Assembly (NCBI RefSeq): GCF_001897685.1
Contig: NZ_MKUG01000012.1
Span: 1 to 33,324 of the forward strand
Origin: Thiobacillus sp. 65-1402
Lineage (GTDB): Bacteria > Pseudomonadota > Gammaproteobacteria > Burkholderiales > Thiobacillaceae
DNA length: 33,324 nucleotides
Reading direction: 5' to 3'
The translations under genes and the position numbers were made by a program. Below the pieces are notes generated by a model. That model made no database searches. It saw only the letters and a list, made by a program, of their open reading frames with translations, and was not told where the DNA came from. This document shows, piece after piece, positions 1-7,642 of this stretch. How positions within the stretch are numbered: position 1 is the first letter of the stretch; every line of letters starts with the position of its first letter.

Positions 1-253
1 TTTCGGGATGGGCGGCGGCAATTTCAGCCAAGCCTTCACCCATGCCGAAGCCGATTTCGAGAATGCGCGGCGCCGGGCTTGAATCAGAGGCGGCGCGGCC
101 GAAGGCGGCGTCGAGATCGAGTACGGCAGGCCGGTACGGCAGCATGAACTGCGGCCCGATCTCGGCCAGCGCACGCGCCTGGCCGGAACCGACGCGGCCG
201 GCGCGCAGCACGTAGGATCGGATGCGCGGATGCGCGCCGGAGTCGGTCGTCAT
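1..253 (-). CDS. trmB: tRNA (guanine-N7-)-methyltransferase, 5' part (cut by window edge)
   Basis: TrmB uses S-adenosylmethionine to make m7G46 in the variable loop of tRNAs. Only the first ~84 codons are in the window; the rest lies beyond base 1. The reading frame on the minus strand starts [20 protein letters not shown] and reaches [12 protein letters not shown], the SAM-binding motif I typical of TrmB (LEIGFGMG). The start ATG (251-253) lies only 3 nt after the thiG stop, so the gene is probably translated from the thiS-thiG-trmB transcript. This gene order is common in betaproteobacteria. Identification rests on motif I and the conserved N-terminal RSYVLR.GR stretch. Confidence 0.88.
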   Translation of the reverse strand, partial: MTTDSGAHPRIRSYVLRAGRVGSGQARALAEIGPQFMLPYRPAVLDLDAAFGRAASDSSPAPRILEIGFGMGEGLAEIAAAHPE

Positions 254-256
254 GCT

Positions 257-1060
257 TTATTTGCTGCCTGCGCTTCGGTTTTCAGTAATGAGGCCGCTGG
301 TGGGCGAACTCGGGCTGGCTTTATAGATTTTCTTCGGCATGCGGCCGGCGAGGAAGGCCTCGCGCCCGGCCTCCACCGCCTTCTTCATCGCCGACGCCAT
401 CAGCACCGGATTGCCGGCGCCGGCGATCGCGGTGTTCATCAGCACGGCATCGCAGCCGAGTTCCATCGCGATGGTGGCGTCGCTGGCGGTGCCGACGCCG
501 GCATCGACGATCACCGGCACCGACAGGCGGTCGATGATGATCTGCAGATTCCACGGATTGAGGATGCCCATGCCGGAACCGATCAGGCTCGCCAGCGGCA
601 TCACCGCGACGCAGCCGATGTCTTCCAGCTGTTTCGCGGCGATGGGGTCGTCCGAGGTGTAGACCATCACCTGGAAACCATCCTTCACCAGCACCTCGGC
701 CGCTTTCACCGTTTCCGCCACGTTGGGATACAGCGACTCGGCGTCGCCCAGCACCTCGAGCTTGACCAGGCTGTGGCCGTCGAGCAGTTCGCGCGCCAGG
801 CGCAGGGTGCGGATCGCGTCGTCCGCGGTATAGCAGCCTGCGGTGTTGGGCAGGTAGGTGTATTGCGACGGCGGCAGCGCATCGAGCAGGCTGGGCTGGC
901 CCGCGTCCTGGCCGATGTTGGTGCGGCGGATGGCGACGGTGACGATTTCCGCCCCCGAGGCCTCGACCGCGAGGCGCGTTTGTTCGAAATCCTTGTATTT
1001 GCCGGTGCCCACCAGCAGGCGCGAGGCATAGGATTTTCCGGCGATGACGAGAGGTTCCAT
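257..1060 (-). CDS. thiG: thiazole synthase ThiG
   Basis: ThiG condenses 1-deoxy-D-xylulose 5-phosphate, dehydroglycine and the sulfur carried by ThiS-thiocarboxylate to form the thiazole phosphate moiety of thiamine. The 267-residue protein has the usual length. It starts [20 protein letters not shown], the normal ThiG N terminus. The Schiff-base lysine is in [10 protein letters not shown] (about K100), and the glycine-rich phosphate-binding part of the TIM barrel ([14 protein letters not shown], then MNTAIAGAG) is intact. It lies 36 nt downstream of thiS and 3 nt upstream of trmB on the same strand, which indicates an operon. Confidence 0.97.
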   Translation of the reverse strand: MEPLVIAGKSYASRLLVGTGKYKDFEQTRLAVEASGAEIVTVAIRRTNIGQDAGQPSLLDALPPSQYTYLPNTAGCYTADDAIRTLRLARELLDGHSLVKLEVLGDAESLYPNVAETVKAAEVLVKDGFQVMVYTSDDPIAAKQLEDIGCVAVMPLASLIGSGMGILNPWNLQIIIDRLSVPVIVDAGVGTASDATIAMELGCDAVLMNTAIAGAGNPVLMASAMKKAVEAGREAFLAGRMPKKIYKASPSSPTSGLITENRSAGSK

Positions 1061-1096
1061 ATTCAGAGGAGTGCGGATCTAGGGGCTAGGGGTGGA

Positions 1097-1300
1097 TCAG
1101 CCGCCGCCGACCGCGACGACGATTTCCAGGCGGTCGCCGTCGGCGAGCCGGGTGTCGGCATGCTGGCTGCGCGGGACGATTTCGCCATTTTTTTCGATGG
1201 CGATGCGTTTCCCGAGCAGATCCAGCGACGCGATCAGCTGGCTCAGGGTGAGCGGGGCGGGGAAGGTACGGGGTTCGCCGTTGATGAGCAGTTCAATCAC
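1097..1300 (-). CDS. thiS: sulfur carrier protein ThiS
   Basis: ThiS is a ubiquitin-like sulfur carrier. Its C-terminal glycine is adenylated and converted to a thiocarboxylate that donates sulfur to ThiG. The 67-residue protein has the expected size and a beta-grasp pattern (IELLINGEPRTFPAPLTLSQL, then RIAIEKNGEIVPRS). It ends in VAVGGG, so the obligatory C-terminal Gly-Gly is present. It is the first gene of the thiS-thiG-trmB group. About 90 nt separate it from the divergent tRNA-Gly gene, too little for a typical TPP riboswitch. Confidence 0.95.
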   Translation of the reverse strand: MIELLINGEPRTFPAPLTLSQLIASLDLLGKRIAIEKNGEIVPRSQHADTRLADGDRLEIVVAVGGG

Positions 1301-1392
1301 GAATCAGTTCTTCTATCCGGGGGACGCGAGTTTCAGTATCATGCCGAATTCTACCCTGAAGCACCCTACAGGGCATGAAGGCACAGCACCGC

Positions 1393-1466
1393 GCGGGCGT
1401 CGTATAGTGGCATTACCTGAGCTTCCCAAGCTCATGAGGAGGGTTCGATTCCCTTCGCCCGCTCCA
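1393..1466 (+). tRNA. tRNA-Gly (anticodon CCC)
   Basis: The sequence folds as a complete tRNA: acceptor arms GCGGGCG (1393-1399) and CGCCCGC (1456-1462) pair fully. The anticodon stem TGAGC/GCTCA encloses the loop TTCCCAA with anticodon CCC at 1425-1427. The T arm has the GGTTCGATTCC consensus. A discriminator T and CCA are encoded at 1463-1466. It is the integration target of the island that follows, as in ICEclc/PAGI-2-type elements. The 3' half here may be supplied by the element rather than the original chromosome. Confidence 0.97.
1449..1466 (+). other. probable island attachment site (tRNA-Gly 3' end)
   Basis: ICEclc-family elements integrate into the last ~18 nt of a tRNA-Gly gene and rebuild the tRNA. 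Here the tRNA-Gly 3' end lies directly upstream of a P4/ICEclc-type integrase gene that reads away from the tRNA. The core boundaries are inferred by analogy. I searched the rest of the window by eye on both strands for a second copy of CGCCCGCTCCA and did not find one, so the partner site is missing or outside the window. Confidence 0.6.
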
Positions 1467-1477
1467 CTGTATCAATC

Positions 1478-1610
1478 TGCGGACTTCCGCAGAAGTCCAA
1501 GAGAGTCTGCAAGTCGTTGCCGCACAAAGACTTTTCCTCTCTTTGACGGTCTGCAGTAGTCCACTGCGATCCGCCTACAGCCGGGACTTTTAAGTCCACA
1601 AACAAGTCCA
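1478..1610. repeat. GGACTT/AAGTCC repeat cluster next to the attachment site
   Basis: The 238 nt between the tRNA and the integrase contain no convincing gene but repeated copies of one hexamer in both orientations: GGACTT at 1481 and 1584, AAGTCC at 1493, 1592 and 1605. Two pairs form perfect hairpins: GGACTTC-CGCA-GAAGTCC (1481-1498) and GGACTT-TT-AAGTCC (1584-1597). An overlapping alternative hairpin, CTGCGG-ACTT-CCGCAG, spans 1478-1493. Spaced repeats flanking a core site are what arm-type binding sites of tyrosine recombinases look like. The role is inference. Confidence 0.5.
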
Positions 1611-1704
1611 TTTTTGCGGGCGCGGCTGATTCCGGATTGTTGATGGAGGGGCGAGGTCGACGTGACCAGCATCTGGTTCCTGACTCATGTTCAGGAGCAA
1701 GAGC

Positions 1705-3558
1705 ATGGCACTCTCAGACCTGGCCGTTCGACAGGCCAAGGCAACTGGCAAGGCATACACCCTCCCTGACTTGGATGGCCTCTCCCTGGCCGTCACGGCT
1801 GCAGGGGGCAGGACTTGGCACTTCCGCTACTACTGGGCGGGCAAGCAGAAGCGGATGTCGCTCGGCACCTACCCGGAGGTGACGCTTCGCGAGGCCCGCA
1901 GCCTGCGCGACGAAGCGCGCGCCCTGCTGGCCAAAGGCACCAATCCTCGCGTTCACCGCAAGCAGAAGCGCACCGCTGTCCGGCTCGCCGACGAAAACAC
2001 CTTCGAGGCGGTGTATCGCAAGTGGCTCAAGCATCGCGGGCTCAGCCTCAAGGAAGGCCGGCAGACGACCCTCTCGATACTTCCGCGCATCTTCGACAAG
2101 GATGTGCTGCCCGCCTTGGGCAAGCGGTCGGTCTATGAGATCAAGCGTCCCGACCTCTTGGAGGTGATCGCCAAGATCGAGAAGCGCAAGGCGCTCTCCG
2201 TCGCCGAGAAAGTCAGGACGTGGTTCAACCAACTGTTCCGCTACGCGCTGGTGATCGTGCCGGGCCTGGAACAGAACCCCGCCTCCGATCTCGATGTGGT
2301 GGCGCTGCCGCTGCCACCCGTCAACCACAACCCGTTCCTGCGCATGGCCGAACTGCCGAAGCTGTTGCAGCGGCTACGCAGCTATCGCGGCAGGCGGCAG
2401 ACCCAGCTCGGGCTGCGGCTATTGCTGCTGACCGGCGTGCGAACCGGAGAGCTGCGACAGGCGACGCCGGATCAATTCGATCTGGACCGTGGGCTGTGGA
2501 TCATCCCGCCCGACGTCGTGAAGCAACTCCAATTGGATATGCGCAAGAAGCGGCAGCAGCCAAAGGACATCCCGCCCTACATCGTGCCGCTGTCGATTCA
2601 GGCCATGGAGATCGTCCGGCACCTGCTGGATGAGTTCAAGCCGGCCCAGCGCCACCTGTTCCGGCACGACAGCGACTTGAAGAAGCGCATCAGCGAGAAC
2701 ACGCTCAATGGTGCGCTCAAGCGCATGGGCTATCAGGAACGCCTGACCGGACACGGCATCCGCGGCACGATGTCCACTGCGCTCAACGAGATCGGCTACC
2801 CGAAGGTCTGGGTGGATGCACAGCTCTCGCATGTCGATCCCAACAAGGTCAGCGCGACCTACAACCATGCCGAGTACGTGGAGCAGCGTCGCCGCATGAT
2901 GCAGGACTGGGCCGATCGGCTCGACCTCTTCGAGCAGAACCAGGTCGAGGCAGCCAGCATGCCGCTCACCGTGCATCTGGAAGGCGTGCCCGCGTTCCCG
3001 AGTGAGCAAACCGCAAGCGCGCCCTCCACGCCGGTTGCCGCTTCGCCAATCCTGCTGGTGACGAAGCCGGGTGACGCCATGCCGTTGGTTTCTGCCGCCG
3101 CACATCGGCTGCCGGCGGTTCCGCCCCCTCGATCGGCCGCGCCGCTGGTGCCTTCGGACATTCAGCGCGAGAGGATGGAACTGTTCGATGTCTTCGAGGC
3201 GCCGCACAACCTTCCCGTCGCTGCGTTTGCCAAGATGGCAGGCAAATCCCGCAGGTGGATCAGCTACGAGATCAAGGCGGGCAACTTGCTGGCGTTGAAC
3301 GTAGGCAACCGCGGCCAGCGCGTGCCGGACTGGCACCTCGACCCACTCAAGCACGAGCTGATCCAGTCCGTCCTGAAGCTGACCAGGGGTGCGGACCCTT
3401 GGCAGATCTACCATGCACTGCTGCAGCCGCGCTCGATGCTGCGGGGGCGTTCGGCACTGGAGGGCGTGACGGCCAGCAATCTCGACAAGCTCGTCATGGC
3501 CGTGAGCACAGCCGTGAAGGAAAGCGAATGGACCCTGCCGCGAGTCGTGGTTGCCTAG
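1705..3558 (+). CDS. int: site-specific tyrosine recombinase (ICE integrase) with C-terminal extension
   Basis: This is a phage-P4/ICEclc-type integrase of 617 residues that would catalyse recombination between the tRNA-Gly attachment sites. The N-terminal DUF4102-type arm-binding domain covers about residues 1-95 (LSLAVTAAGGRTWHFRYYW). The catalytic domain carries Arg246 (GVRTGEL), His350 and Arg353 (GHGIRG), His376 (LSHVD) and the nucleophile Tyr386 in TYNHAEY. The ATG at 1705 is chosen over an in-frame one 18 nt upstream because AGGAG (1693-1697) sits at good spacing before it. A Pro/Ala-rich linker (about 415-485) leads to a further ~130 residues that P4-type integrases of ~400 aa lack. 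This part has a possible helix-turn-helix (AKMAGKSRRWISYEIKAG) and an end (RGRSALEGV) resembling the MbcA/ParS/Xre toxin-binding fold. Confidence 0.93.
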   Translation: MALSDLAVRQAKATGKAYTLPDLDGLSLAVTAAGGRTWHFRYYWAGKQKRMSLGTYPEVTLREARSLRDEARALLAKGTNPRVHRKQKRTAVRLADENTFEAVYRKWLKHRGLSLKEGRQTTLSILPRIFDKDVLPALGKRSVYEIKRPDLLEVIAKIEKRKALSVAEKVRTWFNQLFRYALVIVPGLEQNPASDLDVVALPLPPVNHNPFLRMAELPKLLQRLRSYRGRRQTQLGLRLLLLTGVRTGELRQATPDQFDLDRGLWIIPPDVVKQLQLDMRKKRQQPKDIPPYIVPLSIQAMEIVRHLLDEFKPAQRHLFRHDSDLKKRISENTLNGALKRMGYQERLTGHGIRGTMSTALNEIGYPKVWVDAQLSHVDPNKVSATYNHAEYVEQRRRMMQDWADRLDLFEQNQVEAASMPLTVHLEGVPAFPSEQTASAPSTPVAASPILLVTKPGDAMPLVSAAAHRLPAVPPPRSAAPLVPSDIQRERMELFDVFEAPHNLPVAAFAKMAGKSRRWISYEIKAGNLLALNVGNRGQRVPDWHLDPLKHELIQSVLKLTRGADPWQIYHALLQPRSMLRGRSALEGVTASNLDKLVMAVSTAVKESEWTLPRVVVA

Positions 3559-3570
3559 CAGCAGGAATGC

Positions 3571-3595
3571 GGGATCGTGGCGAAACCGCGATCCC
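3571..3595. terminator. strong hairpin between convergent int and LysR-like genes
   Basis: GGGATCGTGG (3571-3580), loop CGAAA, CCGCGATCCC (3586-3595) give a 10-bp stem with one T-G wobble. It lies 12 nt after the int stop and 10 nt from the stop of the convergent downstream gene. The position suggests a shared bidirectional terminator. No clear T-run follows, so intrinsic termination is not certain. Confidence 0.5.
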
Positions 3596-3605
3596 GGCGT
3601 ATCTG

Positions 3606-4232
3606 TCAGGACACCAAGCGCGCGCGGCGGGCGAATCTTGCCTGGGTGTCCGACAAGGAAGCGTTGCGGCGCAGCAGGTAAGCCATCACGATCGTTGGTG
3701 CGCCGGCCAGCGGCCGCATGGCGATGCCTCGGCGTAGGTAGCTCGCCAGTCTCGCGGCAGGCGCAATGGCGATCCCGTACCCGGCGGCAACCAGCGTCAT
3801 CGCCACATCGAATGTCTCCACCGTTTGCTCCCGCTCCTGCAGCGCGTTCTCGAACACGCGCTGCACGGTCATGCGCCATGGTTCATCGGCCGTGGACTGC
3901 GAGCAGATCAAGGGCTGCTTGAGCACTTCCCCGCACGGCACTTCACGGTAGGCCAGCAGGTGGGAGCGCTTGGCCACGGCGACCGCCAGCGTGTCATGCC
4001 ACAGCGGCTCGCATACCCAGCCAGGCCACTGCCGGGCAACCGCAGACAAGGCGAAGTCGAAGCCGTCGCCCGGCAGCTCCGCGCCTCGAACGGGATCTGT
4101 CCATCCGGCCAGGACGGCATGAGTCTCCGGCTCTTCGGCACGCTGCAGGGCGAGCACGTCGGCGAGCTGGGGAGGCACCCATTCGCCGAGGACGGCCATG
4201 CGAATTTCGGCGGTGATGTCACTCGATTCCAC
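3606..4232 (-). CDS. LysR-type effector-binding domain protein lacking the DNA-binding domain
   Basis: The product matches the periplasmic-binding-protein-like effector domain of LysR regulators: an opening strand (EIRMAVLGEWVPPQLADVLALQ), a middle hinge strand (PLICSQSTADEPWRMTVQRVFE) and the typical late segment VAAGYGIAIAPAARLASYLRRG. The N-terminal winged HTH and linker helix (~90 residues) expected of a LysR protein are absent. The frame continues upstream to 4382 but shows no HTH there and would run into the divergent XRE gene. The GTG at 4232 is preferred because GGGGGGAG precedes it; an ATG at 4199 is the alternative. It may be a truncated regulator, or an effector-domain partner of the XRE protein. 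Start and function are uncertain. Confidence 0.6.
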   Translation of the reverse strand: MESSDITAEIRMAVLGEWVPPQLADVLALQRAEEPETHAVLAGWTDPVRGAELPGDGFDFALSAVARQWPGWVCEPLWHDTLAVAVAKRSHLLAYREVPCGEVLKQPLICSQSTADEPWRMTVQRVFENALQEREQTVETFDVAMTLVAAGYGIAIAPAARLASYLRRGIAMRPLAGAPTIVMAYLLRRNASLSDTQARFARRARLVS

Positions 4233-4294
4233 GTCCAGCTCCCCCCAGGCGGTGAACTCGTGGCAACTGATCTCGAAGCCGTTGAATGAGTTAA

Positions 4295-4310
4295 GTTTAA
4301 CGTGGTTTAA
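4295..4310. promoter_or_regulatory. direct repeat GTTTAA with 10-bp period upstream of the XRE gene
   Basis: The hexamer GTTTAA occurs at 4295-4300 and 4305-4310, exactly one helical turn apart, in an AT-rich patch between the divergent LysR-like gene and the XRE gene start at 4339. Such same-face repeats suit an autoregulatory operator. The binding protein is unproven. Confidence 0.35.
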
Positions 4311-4338
4311 ATCGTGACCGTGTTCGACGCTCTTGGCA

Positions 4339-4638
4339 ATGCCAAAGCGTTCGATCCAAAGGGGCCGCCCCACCGGCACCACTACCTACGAAGCGGAACC
4401 AGCCATCGCGTTTGGGGCTGCCGTGCGGGAAGAGAGAACCAACCAGGGTATCGCTCAGGAAACGCTGGCTCACATGGCCGGCATCGAGCGGTCTCACATG
4501 GGCAAGATCGAGCGCGGCGAGCATGTCCCCACGCTCCCCCTCATCCTCAAGATCGCCCGTGCGCTGAAATGCAGTTCCGCCCACTTGATGACTCTGACCG
4601 AAGCCAAGCTGGCAGAGTCGGCCCCATCCGCGGATTGA
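4339..4638 (+). CDS. XRE-family helix-turn-helix regulator
   Basis: The protein is a 99-residue single-domain Cro/CI-like DNA-binding protein. The HTH spans about residues 24-83, with the pattern FGAAVREERTNQGIAQETLA, HMAGIERSHMGKIERGEHVP and ILKIARALKCS. The residues SHMGKIERG form the recognition region typical of XRE proteins. The ATG at 4339 is used although an in-frame TTG lies two codons upstream. It is divergent from the LysR-like gene and convergent with the relaxase gene (26 nt between stops). Position and family suggest control of ICE excision or transfer; that role is inference. Confidence 0.85.
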   Translation: MPKRSIQRGRPTGTTTYEAEPAIAFGAAVREERTNQGIAQETLAHMAGIERSHMGKIERGEHVPTLPLILKIARALKCSSAHLMTLTEAKLAESAPSAD

Positions 4639-4664
4639 AGCCGGCCTGCGCAGCGGCCGCACGC

Positions 4665-6518
4665 CTACCCCTGATCGTCGTTGTCCTTGCCCCCAAGGGC
4701 TGAATCTTCGCGCTTTGCGGCCTCGTTGAGGAGCCGCAGGTATGGGTTGTCTGGCGGCGTCTCCTGGAACAGCGCATCCGGGCTGACGAGCAGGTAGCCG
4801 TGCAGCCGGCGCGACTTGCGCGGCCCCGTGACTTCGCAGGTCCAGATGTTCAGCCCGCTCGGCTGCTTGCGGTGCTGTCCCAGCTTCTCGAAGCGCTTCT
4901 GTACCCACTGCCACCCCTCCAGCTTCTCCTGCTTGGCCAGCGCGGCGACTTGAAGGTACTCCTGCGCGTAGCGCTGGAACACGCCGGGGCTGACGAGGTA
5001 GGTCGTACCGGCGACGGTATGCACCAGGGCCTTGGCGTCGTTGATGATGAGCTTGCGCGTCTGGATGCTCTGGCGCAGCCAGGCCATGAAGTGCGCCCCG
5101 GAGGGCTCCGCGCGATCCTGGGAAGGCGCGAGGCTCATTCCTGGCGTGGGCACGGTCGAAGGGGCCGGCTCGGCCTCGGCAACAGGGCAAGTCGGGGTCT
5201 CCGATGCTGTGGGTGGAGCGGTGTCGCCCAGCAGATCGAGCAGCGCGGCCACGCCGGTGTCTGTGGCTATGGATGCGATCGGCGCCGTGCTCGCGGGTGC
5301 AGCTTCGGTGCCTTCCACGCGCGGCCCATCGGCCACCGCCGGCGCTAGCGGCGGCGGCTCCGCCTGTTCCTCTTCGACCTGCACACGGCCTGCGAACGGC
5401 GCCGGCCGGTCGGCGGCATCCCAGATCATGGCCGGCGAGAGTTTCAGGAACGTGAAGGCGTGCGACCAGCCGGCGTCGCTGGTGACGGTAGCCTTCCAGA
5501 TCGCCTTGCCATCCGGCGTCGGTTGCACGATGCCGTGATCCTGCAGCACGTTGAACACCGCCGTATTGCTCGCCGGGATGCCGTCGATGCCCTGCGACAG
5601 CAGATGTGCGCGCAGCTTGTCGGAGACGGTCTTGCTCACCAGCCACAGGGCGTCTTGGGTCAGCCAGCCGTCCGCCGGGCCGGCCTGGTTCAACTTGAAT
5701 TCCTCCTTGAGCAGGTAGCGCAAGCCGTCGAGCAATTTGCGTTGCAGCGCATGCTTGGGCGCCGCCAGCGCCTTACTGGGATCGCCGCCGAGTTCCTGGG
5801 CGACCGATGCCTGGTCGGCCTGCACGACCAGTTCGCCGAGCGTGCCAGCGTGCTCGTACTGGCCGGCCAGCACGTACAGCAGCGCGGCCCAGACGTCGGG
5901 ATAGCCGCTGAGCCAGTCGAAGATGTCCCGATCGAGAAGGCGCGCGTAGAGCAGCCCGGTGGCGGCGCTGTGCAGGCGGTACTCGCGCTCCTTTCGGTAA
6001 CGGAAGCGGTAGGGCTTTCGCAGCGGGCCGTGCCAGGGATGCCAGACGCTGCCGTCGGCATGTTCGACGTGCAGATCGACGGCAATCTTGCCGATGTCGT
6101 GCAGCAGGGCCGCGTAGGCCGTGCCTGCGGTCCAGGCTTCGGCCTGGGCCGCCTGTGCCTCCGGCGTGACGCCCGCAGGCAGCAGGTATGACTGCCGCAG
6201 CTTCAGCGCATAGGCGACGATCTCCAGGCCGTGGTCCAGCATGCCGCCCGGATAGGCGTGGTGGTGGTTCTCGGAAGCCGGGAACTGCTGGACCAGCTCG
6301 GCGTAGCGCTCCAGTGGGGCGAGGTAGAGCGTGGCGAACTGCCGGCGCGAGAGCGATGTGCGCTGCCAGATGTGTTCCAGCAGTTTCTGCCGGCGCGGCG
6401 TGGCCAGCAGCGATGCGGCCGACTCCGGCCGCATCGACCCTTTCGGAGTTTCGATGGCGGAGGTGGGCGGCGTGCCGGCGGTGGGTGGCACCCTTTTGCG
6501 CTGGAACAGCGAGAGCAT
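4665..6518 (-). CDS. traI: MOBH-family relaxase (TraI-like, TIGR03760)
   Basis: Relaxases nick the ICE at oriT and pilot the single strand during conjugation. This 617-residue protein shows the TraI_2 relaxase domain: a three-histidine motif in ENHHHAYPGGMLDHGLE (about residues 83-99) and the HD-type metal site in ALLHDIGK (HD at 140-141), which are hallmarks of the MOBH family. The middle part (about 380-470) is Pro/Ala-rich and probably disordered. The C-terminal conserved domain begins near HFMAWLRQSIQTRKLIINDAKALVH. Length is normal for ICEclc-like TraI. It is the last gene of the minus-strand transfer series, separated from the TraG gene by AbiE and DUF3742. Confidence 0.93.
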   Translation of the reverse strand: MLSLFQRKRVPPTAGTPPTSAIETPKGSMRPESAASLLATPRRQKLLEHIWQRTSLSRRQFATLYLAPLERYAELVQQFPASENHHHAYPGGMLDHGLEIVAYALKLRQSYLLPAGVTPEAQAAQAEAWTAGTAYAALLHDIGKIAVDLHVEHADGSVWHPWHGPLRKPYRFRYRKEREYRLHSAATGLLYARLLDRDIFDWLSGYPDVWAALLYVLAGQYEHAGTLGELVVQADQASVAQELGGDPSKALAAPKHALQRKLLDGLRYLLKEEFKLNQAGPADGWLTQDALWLVSKTVSDKLRAHLLSQGIDGIPASNTAVFNVLQDHGIVQPTPDGKAIWKATVTSDAGWSHAFTFLKLSPAMIWDAADRPAPFAGRVQVEEEQAEPPPLAPAVADGPRVEGTEAAPASTAPIASIATDTGVAALLDLLGDTAPPTASETPTCPVAEAEPAPSTVPTPGMSLAPSQDRAEPSGAHFMAWLRQSIQTRKLIINDAKALVHTVAGTTYLVSPGVFQRYAQEYLQVAALAKQEKLEGWQWVQKRFEKLGQHRKQPSGLNIWTCEVTGPRKSRRLHGYLLVSPDALFQETPPDNPYLRLLNEAAKREDSALGGKDNDDQG

Positions 6519-6544
6519 GGCGAACCCCGGATGACGGGCTGCTC

Positions 6545-6664
6545 GGGGCGCCTTTTGGCCTTTTCAGGATAGGGCCTTTCCCCTTGGCGCCCTTCCTTTG
6601 CCCCTTCCCAGCCCTTTGGCCTTTATCGGAAGCCTTTGGGTATAGGGCCGCTGCTGCGCGGGGC
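6545..6664. other. repeat-rich spacer upstream of the relaxase gene (candidate oriT)
   Basis: The 203 nt between abiEii and traI carry no plausible gene but dense short repeats. GGCCTTT-type units occur at 6557, 6573 and 6618. ATAGGGCC occurs at 6569-6576 and 6642-6649. GGGGCGCC occurs at 6545-6552 and again near 6658-6666. One strand is strongly pyrimidine-rich. A repeat-dense region directly upstream of a relaxase gene is a usual place for oriT. No known MOBH nick sequence could be matched by eye, so this is a positional suggestion. Confidence 0.3.
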
Positions 6665-6721
6665 GCCACGATGAATGCGGCATGGGGCAATCCCGGCAAG
6701 TGGGGCGCTGCGGGACGCTCG

Positions 6722-7642
6722 TCAGCTCTGGCCCAAGCCGGTGTCGAGGGCGGCGGATTGCGCTGCGAAGTCGTCGGGACGGCGCTTGCGGAAGGTCTCC
6801 AGATTGGCGAGCTTCCAGCGCAGTGCCGGCAGTTGCGCGGCGTGCTGGCACTGCACCAGCGACCAGTCCGGTTCTGCGCGCGCCAGCCCGCTCAGAAACT
6901 GCTTGTGCGCGGTGCTCAGTCGCTGTGGCAGCTCGCGCCGCATCCTGGCGCGAGCATCGAGCAGTGTCTCCAGGGAGCAGTCCACTTCGGTCATGCCGAC
7001 AAAGGCCCGCTCGTACTCGCCGGCGATGTCCTTGTCGTTGCCGAACAGCACTTCGTGGGGCGGCCGGTTGTGGCCCGCCAGATAGATCACGAAGCACTCG
7101 ACCATGCCGTCGCTGATGTCGCCCGATTCGTAGAGCTGCCACACGTCGAACAGGTCGCGGGGGTGCTGCCGATCCAGCGCGGCCACCAGCTTGCTGGCGT
7201 ACAGCTCGTCCGGTGCCAGAACCGGCAGCTCGAACTCGACGCCGAACAAATCGCTGGTCTTGGCGCTCAGCGGCCGCCGCTCGACGGGCAGCACGCTGCC
7301 TCGGAACACGACGTTGACCTCGATCTTCACCTGGCTGGCATCGTTCTCGACGATCAGCTTGGTGTCCCCCAGGTCCTTGGCGCGAACCAGGCGTGTCTGC
7401 ACGCCCAGCGGTGCAAGGCGCGCGGCGATGGCGGCCAGCTCCTGGTTGATGGCTTGCAGCGCTTCGTCGCGCGGCGTCTGCCACGGGAGGTATACCACGT
7501 CGATGTCCACCGACAGGCGCGGCATGTCCCGCACGAAGAGGTTGATGGCCGTGCCGCCCTTCATGGCGAAGATGTCGTTGGCGAACACGTCGGGCGCGAC
7601 GGCCAGCAGCAGGCGAACGGTGTCCGCGTAGGTCTTATCCAT
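6722..7642 (-). CDS. abiEii: AbiEii nucleotidyltransferase toxin
   Basis: AbiEii-type toxins are nucleotidyltransferase-fold enzymes of type IV toxin-antitoxin pairs that cause abortive infection. The protein has 306 residues. The signature KGGTAINLF (28-36) is followed by MPRLSVDIDVVY with D46 and D48, the metal-binding Asp pair. A conserved downstream segment, LVAALDRQHPRDLFDVWQLYE, is also family-typical. The start overlaps the end of the antitoxin gene by 8 nt, indicating coupled translation. The pair sits between the relaxase gene and DUF3742, inside the transfer module, so it is cargo in a backbone gap. The catalytic residues look intact. Confidence 0.93.
   Translation of the reverse strand: MDKTYADTVRLLLAVAPDVFANDIFAMKGGTAINLFVRDMPRLSVDIDVVYLPWQTPRDEALQAINQELAAIAARLAPLGVQTRLVRAKDLGDTKLIVENDASQVKIEVNVVFRGSVLPVERRPLSAKTSDLFGVEFELPVLAPDELYASKLVAALDRQHPRDLFDVWQLYESGDISDGMVECFVIYLAGHNRPPHEVLFGNDKDIAGEYERAFVGMTEVDCSLETLLDARARMRRELPQRLSTAHKQFLSGLARAEPDWSLVQCQHAAQLPALRWKLANLETFRKRRPDDFAAQSAALDTGLGQS

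Noticed and set aside
230-1378. Long open frame on the plus strand opposite thiG/thiS
   Set aside because: It is a His/Arg-rich translation without family character, antisense to two clearly recognised genes; high GC makes such frames common.
1301-1392. TPP riboswitch upstream of thiS
   Set aside because: Only ~90 nt lie between thiS and the tRNA, and the conserved CUGAGA and ACCUGA-type thi-box elements are not visible.
1478-1610. CRISPR-like repeats
   Set aside because: The units are only 6-7 nt, in both orientations and unevenly spaced; no spacer-repeat periodicity and no cas genes.
2419-3879. 486-codon minus-strand open frame
   Set aside because: Opposite the integrase catalytic domain and its C-terminal part; no recognisable protein features.
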